A stretch of 9,931 nucleotides of DNA, taken from assembly GCA_017539885.1 (NCBI GenBank), contig JAFYCC010000081.1, positions 1-9,931 on the forward strand. Reading direction: 5' to 3'. The DNA comes from Oscillospiraceae bacterium (GTDB taxonomy: Bacteria; Bacillota_A; Clostridia; Oscillospirales; Oscillospiraceae). The position numbers and the translations under genes are program-made. Under the pieces are notes generated by a model. It did no database searches. It was not told the origin of the DNA and saw only the letters and a list, made by a program, of their open reading frames with translations. Positions 1 through 5,587 of this stretch are shown here, one piece after another (positions within the stretch are counted from its first letter, which is position 1; the number at the start of each line of letters is the position of its first letter).

Positions 1-31
1 GGGGCTCAACTCGCACGGTATTCTGTTGGCA

Positions 32-40
32 TTAGACTAA
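32..40. promoter_or_regulatory. Small TTAG-A-CTAA palindrome, possible metalloregulator half-site core
   Basis: A 9-bp perfect palindrome, TTAG-A-CTAA, lies in the gene-free left end (1-77). DtxR/IdeR/MntR-family operators in Gram-positive bacteria often centre on a TTAGnCTAA core, so this could be an operator for a gene to the left of the window. The flanks are not symmetric (GGCA on one side, CATA on the other), which weakens the case. Nothing else recognisable was seen in 1-77. Confidence 0.2.
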
Positions 41-77
41 CATAGTTTCCCCCGGCGCGCAAGTGCTGTATTTATAG

Positions 78-106
78 AAAAATGCCGTCTCCGGCAGGGC
101 GTTTTT
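78..106. terminator. Hairpin flanked by A5/T5, possible bidirectional terminator
   Basis: AAAAATGCC (78-86) pairs with GGCGTTTTT (98-106) with one T-G wobble. An alternative inner stem, TGCCG (83-87) with CGGCA (92-96), closes a 4-nt loop. The A tract on one side and T tract on the other allow termination in either direction. It lies about 100 bp beyond the cbiO stop, so it may be a back-up terminator for the leftward cbi operon or serve a gene left of the window. Confidence 0.55.
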
Positions 107-150
107 GTCTTTTCTGCAAAGACAACTGTGCGCGAGAGCCGTAAACGGGC

Positions 151-185
151 AAAAAGAGGGGAGCGGACCGCAATCGGCCGCCCCC
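151..185 (-). terminator. Rho-independent terminator of the cbi operon
   Basis: On the minus strand GGGG-GCGG (185-178) pairs with CCGC-T-CCCC (166-158), with one bulged T and an 11-nt loop. The stem is followed by TC and then five T's (155-151). It starts about 20 nt after the cbiO stop, the expected place for the end of the leftward operon. Confidence 0.7.
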
Positions 186-205
186 TGAAATGTGAACGCG
201 GATGA

Positions 206-937
206 TCACACATCCGGATCTCTGCCCATGAGGGACAGGGGCAGTTCCATCCGGTGTGTTTCCAGAAGCGCGCGGTCGCGAAGGATCTCCTGCGCGGCCC
301 CGTCCGCCGCGATCTGCCCGTCCGAGAGCAGGATCACGCGGTCGCAGGTGTCGAGGATCATGTCGAGATCGTGTGAGGTGATCAGTTTCGTCTGTTCAAG
401 CTCCCGGATCGTGTTGATCACGATGCGGCGGTTGTAGGGATCGAGCGCTGAGGTCGGCTCATCCATAAGGATCGCCTCCGGCTCCATCGCCAGAATGGTG
501 GCGATCGCGGCCATGCGCTTTTCCCCGCCGGAGATCTTATGGTTATACCGGTGCTTGAGATCCTCCAGATGCAGCCGCGCCAGCACGGCGTCCACGCGCT
601 TGTCCGCCTCCTCGCGGCTGAGCATGTAATTGAGCGGCGCGAAGATCATATCTTCATATACCGTGGGCATGAACATCTGGTTGTCGGAGTTCTGCAGGAC
701 AAAGCCGAGCTTGCGCCGGATGTCGGCGAGCGTCTCGCGGCCAAGCTCAACACCGTCGACAAGGATCCGGCCCTCGCCCTGAAGCAGGCCGAGCAGCAGC
801 TTCATTACCGTGGATTTTCCTGCGCCGTTGGCGCCGATGAGACCCACGGCTTCCCCTTTCCTGATGCGGAAGGACAGATCTCGCAGAACGGGGCGGTCCT
901 TCTCATATGCAAAGCTTACATGCTGAAACTCGATCAT
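206..937 (-). CDS. cbiO: Cobalt/nickel ECF transporter ATPase CbiO
   Basis: 243-aa ATP-binding subunit that powers metal uptake by a group I energy-coupling-factor transporter on the cytoplasmic face of the membrane. Visible motifs: Walker A GANGAGKST (residues 35-43), Q-loop Q82, signature ISGGEK (135-140, a variant of LSGGQ seen in ECF ATPases), Walker B ILMDE (156-160) followed by PTSALD, and H-loop H189. The start is the ATG at 937: a GTGAGG Shine-Dalgarno lies just upstream and the protein then begins MIEFQHVSFAY, the normal first strand of the fold. The same frame stays open to 1165, but that 76-residue extension lies over cbiQ and is low-complexity shadow sequence. The gene begins 5 nt after the cbiQ stop, so translation is probably coupled. 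Only one ATPase gene is present, so the complex would use a CbiO homodimer. Cobalt versus nickel cannot be decided from this subunit. Confidence 0.93.
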   Translation of the reverse strand: MIEFQHVSFAYEKDRPVLRDLSFRIRKGEAVGLIGANGAGKSTVMKLLLGLLQGEGRILVDGVELGRETLADIRRKLGFVLQNSDNQMFMPTVYEDMIFAPLNYMLSREEADKRVDAVLARLHLEDLKHRYNHKISGGEKRMAAIATILAMEPEAILMDEPTSALDPYNRRIVINTIRELEQTKLITSHDLDMILDTCDRVILLSDGQIAADGAAQEILRDRALLETHRMELPLSLMGRDPDV

Positions 938-942
938 GTATT

Positions 943-1746
943 TTACCTCACAAAGGCTGTGCCGAGCAGACGTGCGACCGGCACGACACGGAGCAGCAGG
1001 AAAAGCAGCACACAGCCTGCCGCGTACAGCGCGTCCGGCACACGAAAGGGTCTGACGGGCGCGTAATGAAAATGCTGGTGATAACCGCGCAGCAGCATGC
1101 TGGAATACAGTTCCTGTGCGCGGTCCATGCTGCGAAGCAGCAGCTGCCCCAGGAACGAGCCCCATGCGGAGATGTGGATCCCCTTCTGCCCCGGAGCGCG
1201 CAGGTGATAGGCGTCCGTCATCACGGCGAGTTCCTCCGTCATCACGCCCACATAACGGTATGTCAGCAGCAGGAGCGTGACAAGCAGTTTCGGGAAGTGC
1301 AGGCGGCGCAGCGCGGCGCAGAGACTGTCGATCTGCGTCGTGGCCATCAGCAGAAAGGAGGCCATCAGGCTGAACAGTCCCTTCAGCATCAGCGTCAGCA
1401 TGGAGACCACGCCGCCGGATACGGCGAGCGGACCGACCCGCAGAAGGATGGCCCTGTCAAAGAACGGATTGAACAGGCCGACCGCCATCACGAGCGGCAG
1501 CACGATGCGCAGCTTGTAAAAACAGCTCTTTACCTCGATCCCGCTGATCTGAAACAGCAGGATCGGCCAGAGAGCCATCGGCACGAGCCCGCTCAGATCG
1601 TATTTGCCGAAGGAGAGCGTAAAGAGAATATACGCCACGGTCGCGATAAGCTTCGCCGCCGGGTGGAGGGCATGGATCGGCGAAGACCGCGCCGCGAGCT
1701 CGTCCATCTCTGCAAGCTCCTGTATCGCTTTCTGCATCTTGTTCAT
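943..1746 (-). CDS. cbiQ: Cobalt/nickel ECF transporter transmembrane component CbiQ
   Basis: 267-aa integral membrane T-component linking the CbiO ATPases to the metal-binding CbiM. Hydrophobic segments occur at about residues 32-47, 53-70, 80-96, 108-136, 153-170 and 241-255. The two cytoplasmic coupling motifs of T-components are visible as DAYHLRA (178-184) and SSMLLRGY (215-222). The length fits the family. The ATG at 1746 is chosen because AGAGGA (1759-1754) sits 7 nt upstream. A TTG at 1767 in the same frame would add seven residues but has no good ribosome binding site. It lies between cbiM and cbiO in the usual M-(N)-Q-O order. Unusually, the gap to cbiM holds a perfect 34-nt hairpin, suggesting its expression is tuned separately from cbiM. 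Confidence 0.9.
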   Translation of the reverse strand: MNKMQKAIQELAEMDELAARSSPIHALHPAAKLIATVAYILFTLSFGKYDLSGLVPMALWPILLFQISGIEVKSCFYKLRIVLPLVMAVGLFNPFFDRAILLRVGPLAVSGGVVSMLTLMLKGLFSLMASFLLMATTQIDSLCAALRRLHFPKLLVTLLLLTYRYVGVMTEELAVMTDAYHLRAPGQKGIHISAWGSFLGQLLLRSMDRAQELYSSMLLRGYHQHFHYAPVRPFRVPDALYAAGCVLLFLLLRVVPVARLLGTAFVR

Positions 1747-1770
1747 ATCGGCGTCCTCTGCAGGCAAAGA

Positions 1771-1804
1771 CGGATTAGGGGCATCGTCCGATGCCCCTAA
1801 TCCG
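1771..1804 (-). repeat. 16-bp perfect inverted repeat between cbiM and cbiQ
   Basis: CGGATTAGGGGCATCG (1771-1786) is exactly repeated in inverse after only two bases (1789-1804). In RNA it would form a stem of about 15 bp with a 4-nt loop. It begins 20 nt after the cbiM stop and ends 11 nt before the cbiQ Shine-Dalgarno. In the direction of transcription it is followed by TCTTTG, not a clean U-run, so it is a poor intrinsic terminator. Likely roles are partial attenuation, protection of the upstream mRNA 3' end after processing, or a REP/MITE-like repeat. Confidence 0.85.
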
Positions 1805-1824
1805 CATATTCGGTCGGGAATGAA

Positions 1825-2877
1825 TCAGCTCGTCTTTTTCTTCTTCCGGAAGAATCCGCCGGCAAGGCAGATCACGAGCGCGACGCCGGCGACCATTGCC
1901 GCGCCGACGATGCCGGAAACGCTCGTTCCGGCGGCGGTGTCACTGTCGGCAAACGCATAGTCCGGAAGGAAAGAGGTCTTTTCCTGGATCGCGCCGGCAG
2001 TATCGGCCGCCTTGCTGGATACGCCGAAATCCTCTTCGTCGAGTCCCATGTTCTCGGCATAGCCTTCCTCGGCGTTTCCGAACAGCGCCCACTCGAGACC
2101 GTCGGGGTTGGAACTGGCCAGCAGGCTCAGACCGCCGCCGACGACAAGCGCAACGACTGCAAGCACAATGACCACGGTCCTAAGAGAACGCTTCGCGCCG
2201 CCGGCTGTCGCGCGCTCGGCGCCCTGCAGCATCTCGGGCCGGGCCTCATTTACGAACAGCAGCACGGCGGAGGTGATCAGGCCCTCGATCAGGCCGATGG
2301 CGAGGTGGATCGGCTGCATCAGCGCGACGAAGGCGCCGAAGGGCAGCTCCGTGATGCCGGAAAGGCTGGTCTCCAGAACGACGGAGAAGGAGCCGAGCTG
2401 CAGCGTGACGATGCAGCCGAGGACCGAGGAGAGCACGATCCGCGCCCGCTGTGCGCCCCTGCCATCGCCGAATGAGCGGCTTCGCATGATCGGGCGCCAG
2501 ATCAGATAGTAGCCGACGAAACAGCCGTAAAAGGCCATGTTCCATATGTTCGCGCCCAGAGCCAGCAGGCCGCCGTCGGCAAAGAACAGACATTGTATCG
2601 CCAGAATCACGATCATCGAAAGAAAGCCTGCCTGCGGACCCAGCAGCGCGGAAAGCAGCATGCCGCCGCACATGTGACCGGAGGAGCCCGTGCCCGGGAT
2701 CGTATAGTTGATCATCTGTCCGGCGAAGACCAGAGCGGCGGTCACCGCCATGACAGGCAGCTTTTGCGGCTCGTCGTCTTTTCTCAGCTTGTGGATGGAG
2801 ACACCGGCCGTAACGCCGGACGCGACATACATCGTCGCGGCAACGGCGGGGGCGAGCAGAGCGTCTGCCATATGCAT
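1825..2877 (-). CDS. cbiM: Cobalt/nickel ECF transporter substrate-binding membrane protein CbiM with fused PDGLE (CbiN-like) domain
   Basis: 350-aa membrane protein in two parts. Residues 1-210 are the CbiM/NikM metal-binding subunit; in NikM structures the metal is held by the N-terminal amine, His2 and a conserved internal His. Here the protein starts Met-His-Met, with H68 in GSSGHMCGG (64-72) as the likely internal ligand; NIWNM (110-114) and QPIHLAIGLIEG (188-199) are other conserved stretches. Residues 235-350 are the PDGLE/CbiN-like part: a membrane helix, PDGLEWAL (258-265), an extracytoplasmic linker, a last helix (about 320-342) and a KKKK tail. ATG 2877 is chosen because GGGAG lies 8 nt upstream and it alone yields His2; ATG 2871 would lose that ligand, and the open frame to 3069 runs through the promoter. 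First gene of the operon, with a promoter at 2904-2933. Cobalt or nickel is equally possible. Confidence 0.92.
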   Translation of the reverse strand: MHMADALLAPAVAATMYVASGVTAGVSIHKLRKDDEPQKLPVMAVTAALVFAGQMINYTIPGTGSSGHMCGGMLLSALLGPQAGFLSMIVILAIQCLFFADGGLLALGANIWNMAFYGCFVGYYLIWRPIMRSRSFGDGRGAQRARIVLSSVLGCIVTLQLGSFSVVLETSLSGITELPFGAFVALMQPIHLAIGLIEGLITSAVLLFVNEARPEMLQGAERATAGGAKRSLRTVVIVLAVVALVVGGGLSLLASSNPDGLEWALFGNAEEGYAENMGLDEEDFGVSSKAADTAGAIQEKTSFLPDYAFADSDTAAGTSVSGIVGAAMVAGVALVICLAGGFFRKKKKTS

Positions 2878-2903
2878 AATGATCACTCCCTTCGGACGCA
2901 CAC

Positions 2904-2933
2904 AGTATAGCGCGTCCTCCGCGCGGCGCACAA
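2904..2933 (-). promoter_or_regulatory. Predicted sigma-A promoter of cbiM operon
   Basis: On the minus strand TTGTGC (2933-2928) is followed after 18 bp by TATACT (2909-2904). The predicted transcription start is near 2898, giving a leader of only about 20 nt before the cbiM ATG. That is too short for a cobalamin or other metal riboswitch, so control should act at the DNA level. The -35 box is weak (3 of 6 consensus). Confidence 0.65.
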
Positions 2934-2934
2934 G

Positions 2935-2946
2935 CCCCCGTGGGGG
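2935..2946. promoter_or_regulatory. C5-GT-G5 palindrome abutting the cbiM -35 box
   Basis: CCCCC (2935-2939), GT, then GGGGG (2942-2946), one base from the predicted cbiM -35. G/C-tract inverted repeats are typical of operators of the CsoR/RcnR metal-sensing family, so a metal-responsive operator is possible. This is inference only, since those regulators usually control efflux rather than uptake genes. Confidence 0.3.
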
Positions 2947-2954
2947 ATGAAATT

Positions 2955-2976
2955 TGCGGCTCGCCGGCGATCCGCA
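2955..2976. promoter_or_regulatory. 22-bp near-perfect palindrome midway between divergent promoters
   Basis: Outer arms TGCGG (2955-2959) and CCGCA (2972-2976) enclose the perfect inner palindrome TCGCCGGCGA (2961-2970); only the pair 2960/2971 breaks symmetry. Its centre is about 67 bp upstream of the predicted cbiM start and about 63 bp upstream of the predicted start of the 3060 gene. The symmetry and position suggest an operator for a dimeric regulator acting on both directions. No regulator gene is present in the window. Confidence 0.4.
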
Positions 2977-2993
2977 CTTTCCGTGTCCTGCCG

Positions 2994-3022
2994 TTGAAAC
3001 CGTACGGCGTGTGTGGTATACT
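2994..3022 (+). promoter_or_regulatory. Predicted sigma-A promoter for the 548-aa protein and HD gene
   Basis: TTGAAA (2994-2999), 17-bp spacer, TATACT (3017-3022), with a predicted start near 3029. The match to the sigma-A consensus is good. It drives the plus-strand unit beginning at 3060, giving a leader of about 30 nt. Confidence 0.75.
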
Positions 3023-3045
3023 GACTCTGCCCATTTTGAGAGAGA

Positions 3046-3052
3046 AAAGGAG
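3046..3052 (+). promoter_or_regulatory. Ribosome binding site that selects a TTG start
   Basis: AAAGGAG lies 7 nt upstream of TTG at 3060. The next in-frame ATG (3081) has no Shine-Dalgarno, and the longer in-frame GTG (2940) is upstream of the promoter, so TTG 3060 is the best start. Confidence 0.75.
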
Positions 3053-3059
3053 TGTAACC

Positions 3060-4706
3060 TTGAAGACAAAGATCTCTGAAATGCCCAAAGGCAGACGGAC
3101 GGTGCTGCATATCGTCATTACGCTCGTCTTTGGACTCATATACTATTATTTCAAGCTGCCTGCGATCAATCTGCACGATCCGCGGCTGTATCGCTTCGTG
3201 ATCCTGCTGGCGTTCGTGTTCTGCCTGCTGACGATCGTCTCGCTCGGCCTGCACAAGGCTGGTTCGCAGAGAGAGTTCATCAGCGGCATCCGGCAGAAGT
3301 GCCTGCCGCCGGTGCTTATCGTCGCAATCCTGGTCGTGCTGTATCTGATCGGCTCGCTGGTCGGCGCACCCATCTTCCGCGCACGCTCCTACCGTGATCT
3401 GCTCGACGTGCGCGCGGGCGATTTCGCCTCGGAGGTATCCGAAGCGAGCTTCGCGCAGATCCCCATGCTCGATGAGAAGTCCGCCATCCGTCTCGGCGAC
3501 CGGAAAATGGGTCAGCTGGCGGATCTCGTCAGTCAGTTCGAGGTCTCGGACGCGTATACGCAGATCAACTACCGCGGGCGTCCCGTGCGCGTGACATATC
3601 TGGAGTACGGCGACTTTTTCAAATGGGTGAACAACCGACAGCAGGGATTGCCCGCCTACATCACCGTGGACATGGTCACACAGGAGGCCAGCGTCGTGCG
3701 CCTGTCCGATCTGGGGCTGAGCGGCATCCGCTATTCGCCCTCGGAGCTGTTTTTCCGTAATCTTGAGCGCCATCTGCGGCTGAACTATCCGACGCTCATC
3801 TTTGACGAGGCCACCTTCGAAATCGACGAGGACGGTTCGCCATGGTGGGTCTGCCCGCGCATCGTCAAGCGCATAGGGCTCTTCGGCGGCACGGATATCC
3901 GAGGCGCGGTGCTCGTTAACGCCGTAACCGGAGAGAGCGCGTATTATGAGGACGTGCCGACCTGGTGTGACCGCGTGTATCTCGCGCAGCTGATCATGCA
4001 GCAGTACGACTACCACGGCAAATACGTCAACGGCTGGCTCAACTCCATCTTCGGGCAGAAGAATGTTACCGTAACGACCAACGGATGGAACTACATCGCC
4101 ATGAACGACGACGTGTACATGTACACGGGAGTCACAAGCATCACCAGCGATCAGTCCAACATCGGCTTCCTGCTGAGCAACCAGCGCACGAAGGAGACGG
4201 TGTTCTACTCCGCGCCGGGCGCCGTCGAGGAGAGCGCGAGAAGTTCGGCGCAGGGCGTCGTACAGGATCTCGGCTACGTCGCCACCTTCCCGCTGCTGCT
4301 CAACGTAGCGGGCGAGCCTACCTATTTCATGTCGCTCAAAGACGCAGCGGATCTCGTCAAGCAGTATGCGATGGTGAACGTAGCGCAGTACCAGCTCGTC
4401 GCCACTGGCCCCACTGTCGCCGACTGCGAGGAGGTCTATCTGCGGCTGCTCGCCGAACGGGGCATCACGAGCGAGGAGACGGAGTCCCGCAGCGAGATCA
4501 GCGGCGTAGTTGCCGAACTGCGCTTCGCCGTGCTCGAGGGCACGACGCGGGCCTATATACGCCTTGAGGGCGAGGATTGTTTCTACGTCGTGTCAGTCGC
4601 GGACAGTGAGATCGCCGCCGTGCTGAAAGAGGGCGACAGCGTTGCGCTGCGCTCCGCCGTGCAGGAGGGCGAGCTTCGGGCCGCCTTTGATCTTCGCAGG
4701 GATTGA
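3060..4706 (+). CDS. Conserved membrane-anchored protein of unknown function, large extracytoplasmic domain
   Basis: 548 aa from a TTG start. Three hydrophobic helices stand near the N terminus (about residues 14-31, 43-63 and 83-104). Basic residues before helix 1 (MPKGRR) and in the 64-82 loop place, by the positive-inside rule, residues 105-548 outside the membrane. That region is hydrophilic and rich in Tyr, Asp and Thr; distinctive stretches include SAIRLGDRKMGQLADLVSQF (141-160), IGLFGGTDIRGAVLVNAVTG (272-291), DVPTWCDRVY (298-307), NYIAMNDDVYMYTGVTSITS (344-363) and DQSNIGFLLSNQRTKETVFY (364-383). The last 70 residues (about 476-545), with alternating strands and VVAELRFAVLEG, VVSVAD and GDSVALR, resemble a small OB-like beta barrel. 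I recognise it as a conserved Bacillota-type protein but can assign no reaction, and no catalytic motif is evident. It is first in a two-gene unit with the HD protein 59 nt downstream. Confidence 0.85.
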   Translation: MKTKISEMPKGRRTVLHIVITLVFGLIYYYFKLPAINLHDPRLYRFVILLAFVFCLLTIVSLGLHKAGSQREFISGIRQKCLPPVLIVAILVVLYLIGSLVGAPIFRARSYRDLLDVRAGDFASEVSEASFAQIPMLDEKSAIRLGDRKMGQLADLVSQFEVSDAYTQINYRGRPVRVTYLEYGDFFKWVNNRQQGLPAYITVDMVTQEASVVRLSDLGLSGIRYSPSELFFRNLERHLRLNYPTLIFDEATFEIDEDGSPWWVCPRIVKRIGLFGGTDIRGAVLVNAVTGESAYYEDVPTWCDRVYLAQLIMQQYDYHGKYVNGWLNSIFGQKNVTVTTNGWNYIAMNDDVYMYTGVTSITSDQSNIGFLLSNQRTKETVFYSAPGAVEESARSSAQGVVQDLGYVATFPLLLNVAGEPTYFMSLKDAADLVKQYAMVNVAQYQLVATGPTVADCEEVYLRLLAERGITSEETESRSEISGVVAELRFAVLEGTTRAYIRLEGEDCFYVVSVADSEIAAVLKEGDSVALRSAVQEGELRAAFDLRRD

Positions 4707-4765
4707 CGCGCAGGGGCCGTCGTCCGGCAGCGGGCTGAACAGAACTCTCAGAAGGATGTGGTTGC

Positions 4766-5422
4766 ATGACCTACGCGGAAATCAGAAAGAACGAGGAGAT
4801 CAATACGTATATCCGGCAGGCAGACGCTTCGCTCTGCGCACTCGGATATACCGAGCACGGCTTCGCACATGTGTCTCTCGTAGCGGAGAGAGCGGGGTAT
4901 ATCCTTCGGACGCTCGGTTTCGACGAGCGGACGGTCGAACTGGCGAAGATCGCCGGATACCTTCATGACATAGGCAATGTCGTAAACCGTCTGGATCACA
5001 GCCAGTCGGGCGCTGTCATGGCGTTCCGCATCCTCGACCATCTGCAGTTCCCGCCTGCCGAGATCGGAAGCATCGTGACGGCGATCGGCAATCACGACGA
5101 GGGCACAGGGGTTCCGGTGAATGAGCTGGCCGCCGCCTTGATCCTGGCTGATAAAAGCGATGTGCGCCGCAACCGCGTCCGCAATCAGGATTTCTCCACT
5201 TTCGACATCCATGACCGTGTCAACTATTCCGTCACGAAAGCGGACCTGACGATCAACGAAGAGCATACGATCATACTGCTGAGGCTTTCCGTCGAGACGC
5301 AGATCGGTTCCGTGATGGACTATTTCGAGATCTTCCTCGATCGGATGCTTCTGTGCCGCAAGGCCGCTGAAAAGCTCGGGCTGCAATTCAGGCTGATGAT
5401 CAACGAGCAGCAGCTGATTTAA
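4766..5422 (+). CDS. HD-domain phosphohydrolase
   Basis: 218-aa predicted cytoplasmic metal-dependent phosphohydrolase. The HD signature is complete: H31 and H35 (GYTEHGFAH), H67-D68 (GYLHDIG), H78 (DHSQSG), H110-D111 (GNHDE) and D129 (ILADKSD). These residues normally bind one or two divalent metals and hydrolyse phosphomono- or phosphodiesters of nucleotides. The additional histidines compared with a minimal HD site suggest a two-metal centre, but the substrate (nucleotide, cyclic dinucleotide or other) cannot be read from the sequence. There is no signal peptide or membrane segment. The ATG at 4766 follows GAAGGA by 9-10 nt. No promoter or terminator is visible in the 59-nt gap to the upstream membrane-protein gene, so the two are probably co-transcribed. 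No clear terminator follows before the MATE promoter, so some read-through is possible. Confidence 0.88.
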   Translation: MTYAEIRKNEEINTYIRQADASLCALGYTEHGFAHVSLVAERAGYILRTLGFDERTVELAKIAGYLHDIGNVVNRLDHSQSGAVMAFRILDHLQFPPAEIGSIVTAIGNHDEGTGVPVNELAAALILADKSDVRRNRVRNQDFSTFDIHDRVNYSVTKADLTINEEHTIILLRLSVETQIGSVMDYFEIFLDRMLLCRKAAEKLGLQFRLMINEQQLI

Positions 5423-5487
5423 CGCGGCAGAGGACAAATCGGCCGATAGAAGCAGGAAAAGACCGCGGATTTCCGTCGAAATGCCCT

Positions 5488-5516
5488 TTGCACGATCCGG
5501 TTCCCTGCAGTATAAT
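5488..5516 (+). promoter_or_regulatory. Predicted sigma-A promoter of the MATE gene
   Basis: TTGCAC (5488-5493), 17-bp spacer, perfect TATAAT (5511-5516); predicted start near 5523. This is the strongest promoter-like sequence in the window and makes the MATE gene an independent transcription unit despite lying only 165 nt after the HD gene. Confidence 0.8.
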
Positions 5517-5532
5517 ACAGACGTTGTGTAGC

Positions 5533-5569
5533 AGAAATGCGTAAGTCCGAACAGGGCTTGCGCATTTCT
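5533..5569 (+). promoter_or_regulatory. Leader hairpin with following T-run upstream of the MATE gene (attenuator or operator)
   Basis: AGAAATGCGTAAGTCC (5533-5548) pairs with GGGCTTGCGCATTTCT (5554-5569) through 16 consecutive pairs, two of them G-U, closing a GAACA loop. TTGGTTTTT follows (5569-5575), so the element resembles an early intrinsic terminator. It starts about 10 nt after the predicted transcription start and ends 8 nt before the GGGAGG ribosome binding site. The 5' side is too short for a riboswitch aptamer. It may be an attenuator, a 5' stabilising hairpin, or, as DNA, a repressor operator with 13-bp half-sites. Confidence 0.65.
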
Positions 5570-5587
5570 TGGTTTTTGGGAGGCCGT

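Noticed and set aside
107..123. Hairpin GTCTTT-TCTGC-AAAGAC between the two left terminators
   Set aside because: Weak 6-bp stem with no U-tract on either strand; probably incidental.
938..1165. 76-residue N-terminal extension of CbiO in the same open frame
   Set aside because: It lies inside cbiQ, is low-complexity, and a good Shine-Dalgarno precedes the internal ATG at 937.
539..1800. Long plus-strand open frames (175 and 297 codons) opposite cbiO and cbiQ
   Set aside because: They are rich in Arg, Gln and His, match no family, lack ribosome binding sites and lie exactly antisense to well-supported genes; typical shadows in GC-rich DNA.
2878..3059. Cobalamin riboswitch or NikR operator upstream of cbiM
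   Set aside because: The predicted cbiM leader is only about 20 nt, no B12-box-like conserved core was seen, and no GTATGA-N16-TCATAC pair is present.
2246..3139. 297-codon minus-strand frame overlapping cbiM in a second frame
   Set aside because: Arg-rich out-of-frame translation of cbiM, with no motif.
2883..4016. 377-codon minus-strand open frame opposite the 548-aa protein gene
   Set aside because: Composition (many D, H, Q, R) is that of an antisense shadow, and it runs through the divergent promoter region; the plus-strand gene has a promoter, SD and conserved-looking sequence.
4748..5437. 229-codon minus-strand open frame opposite the HD gene
   Set aside because: The plus strand carries a complete HD motif set; the minus frame has no recognisable domain and no ribosome binding site.
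5470..5483. Short hairpin ATTTC-cgtc-GAAAT after the HD gene as a terminator
   Set aside because: Only 5 bp, AT-rich and without a T-run; it also overlaps the approach to the MATE promoter.
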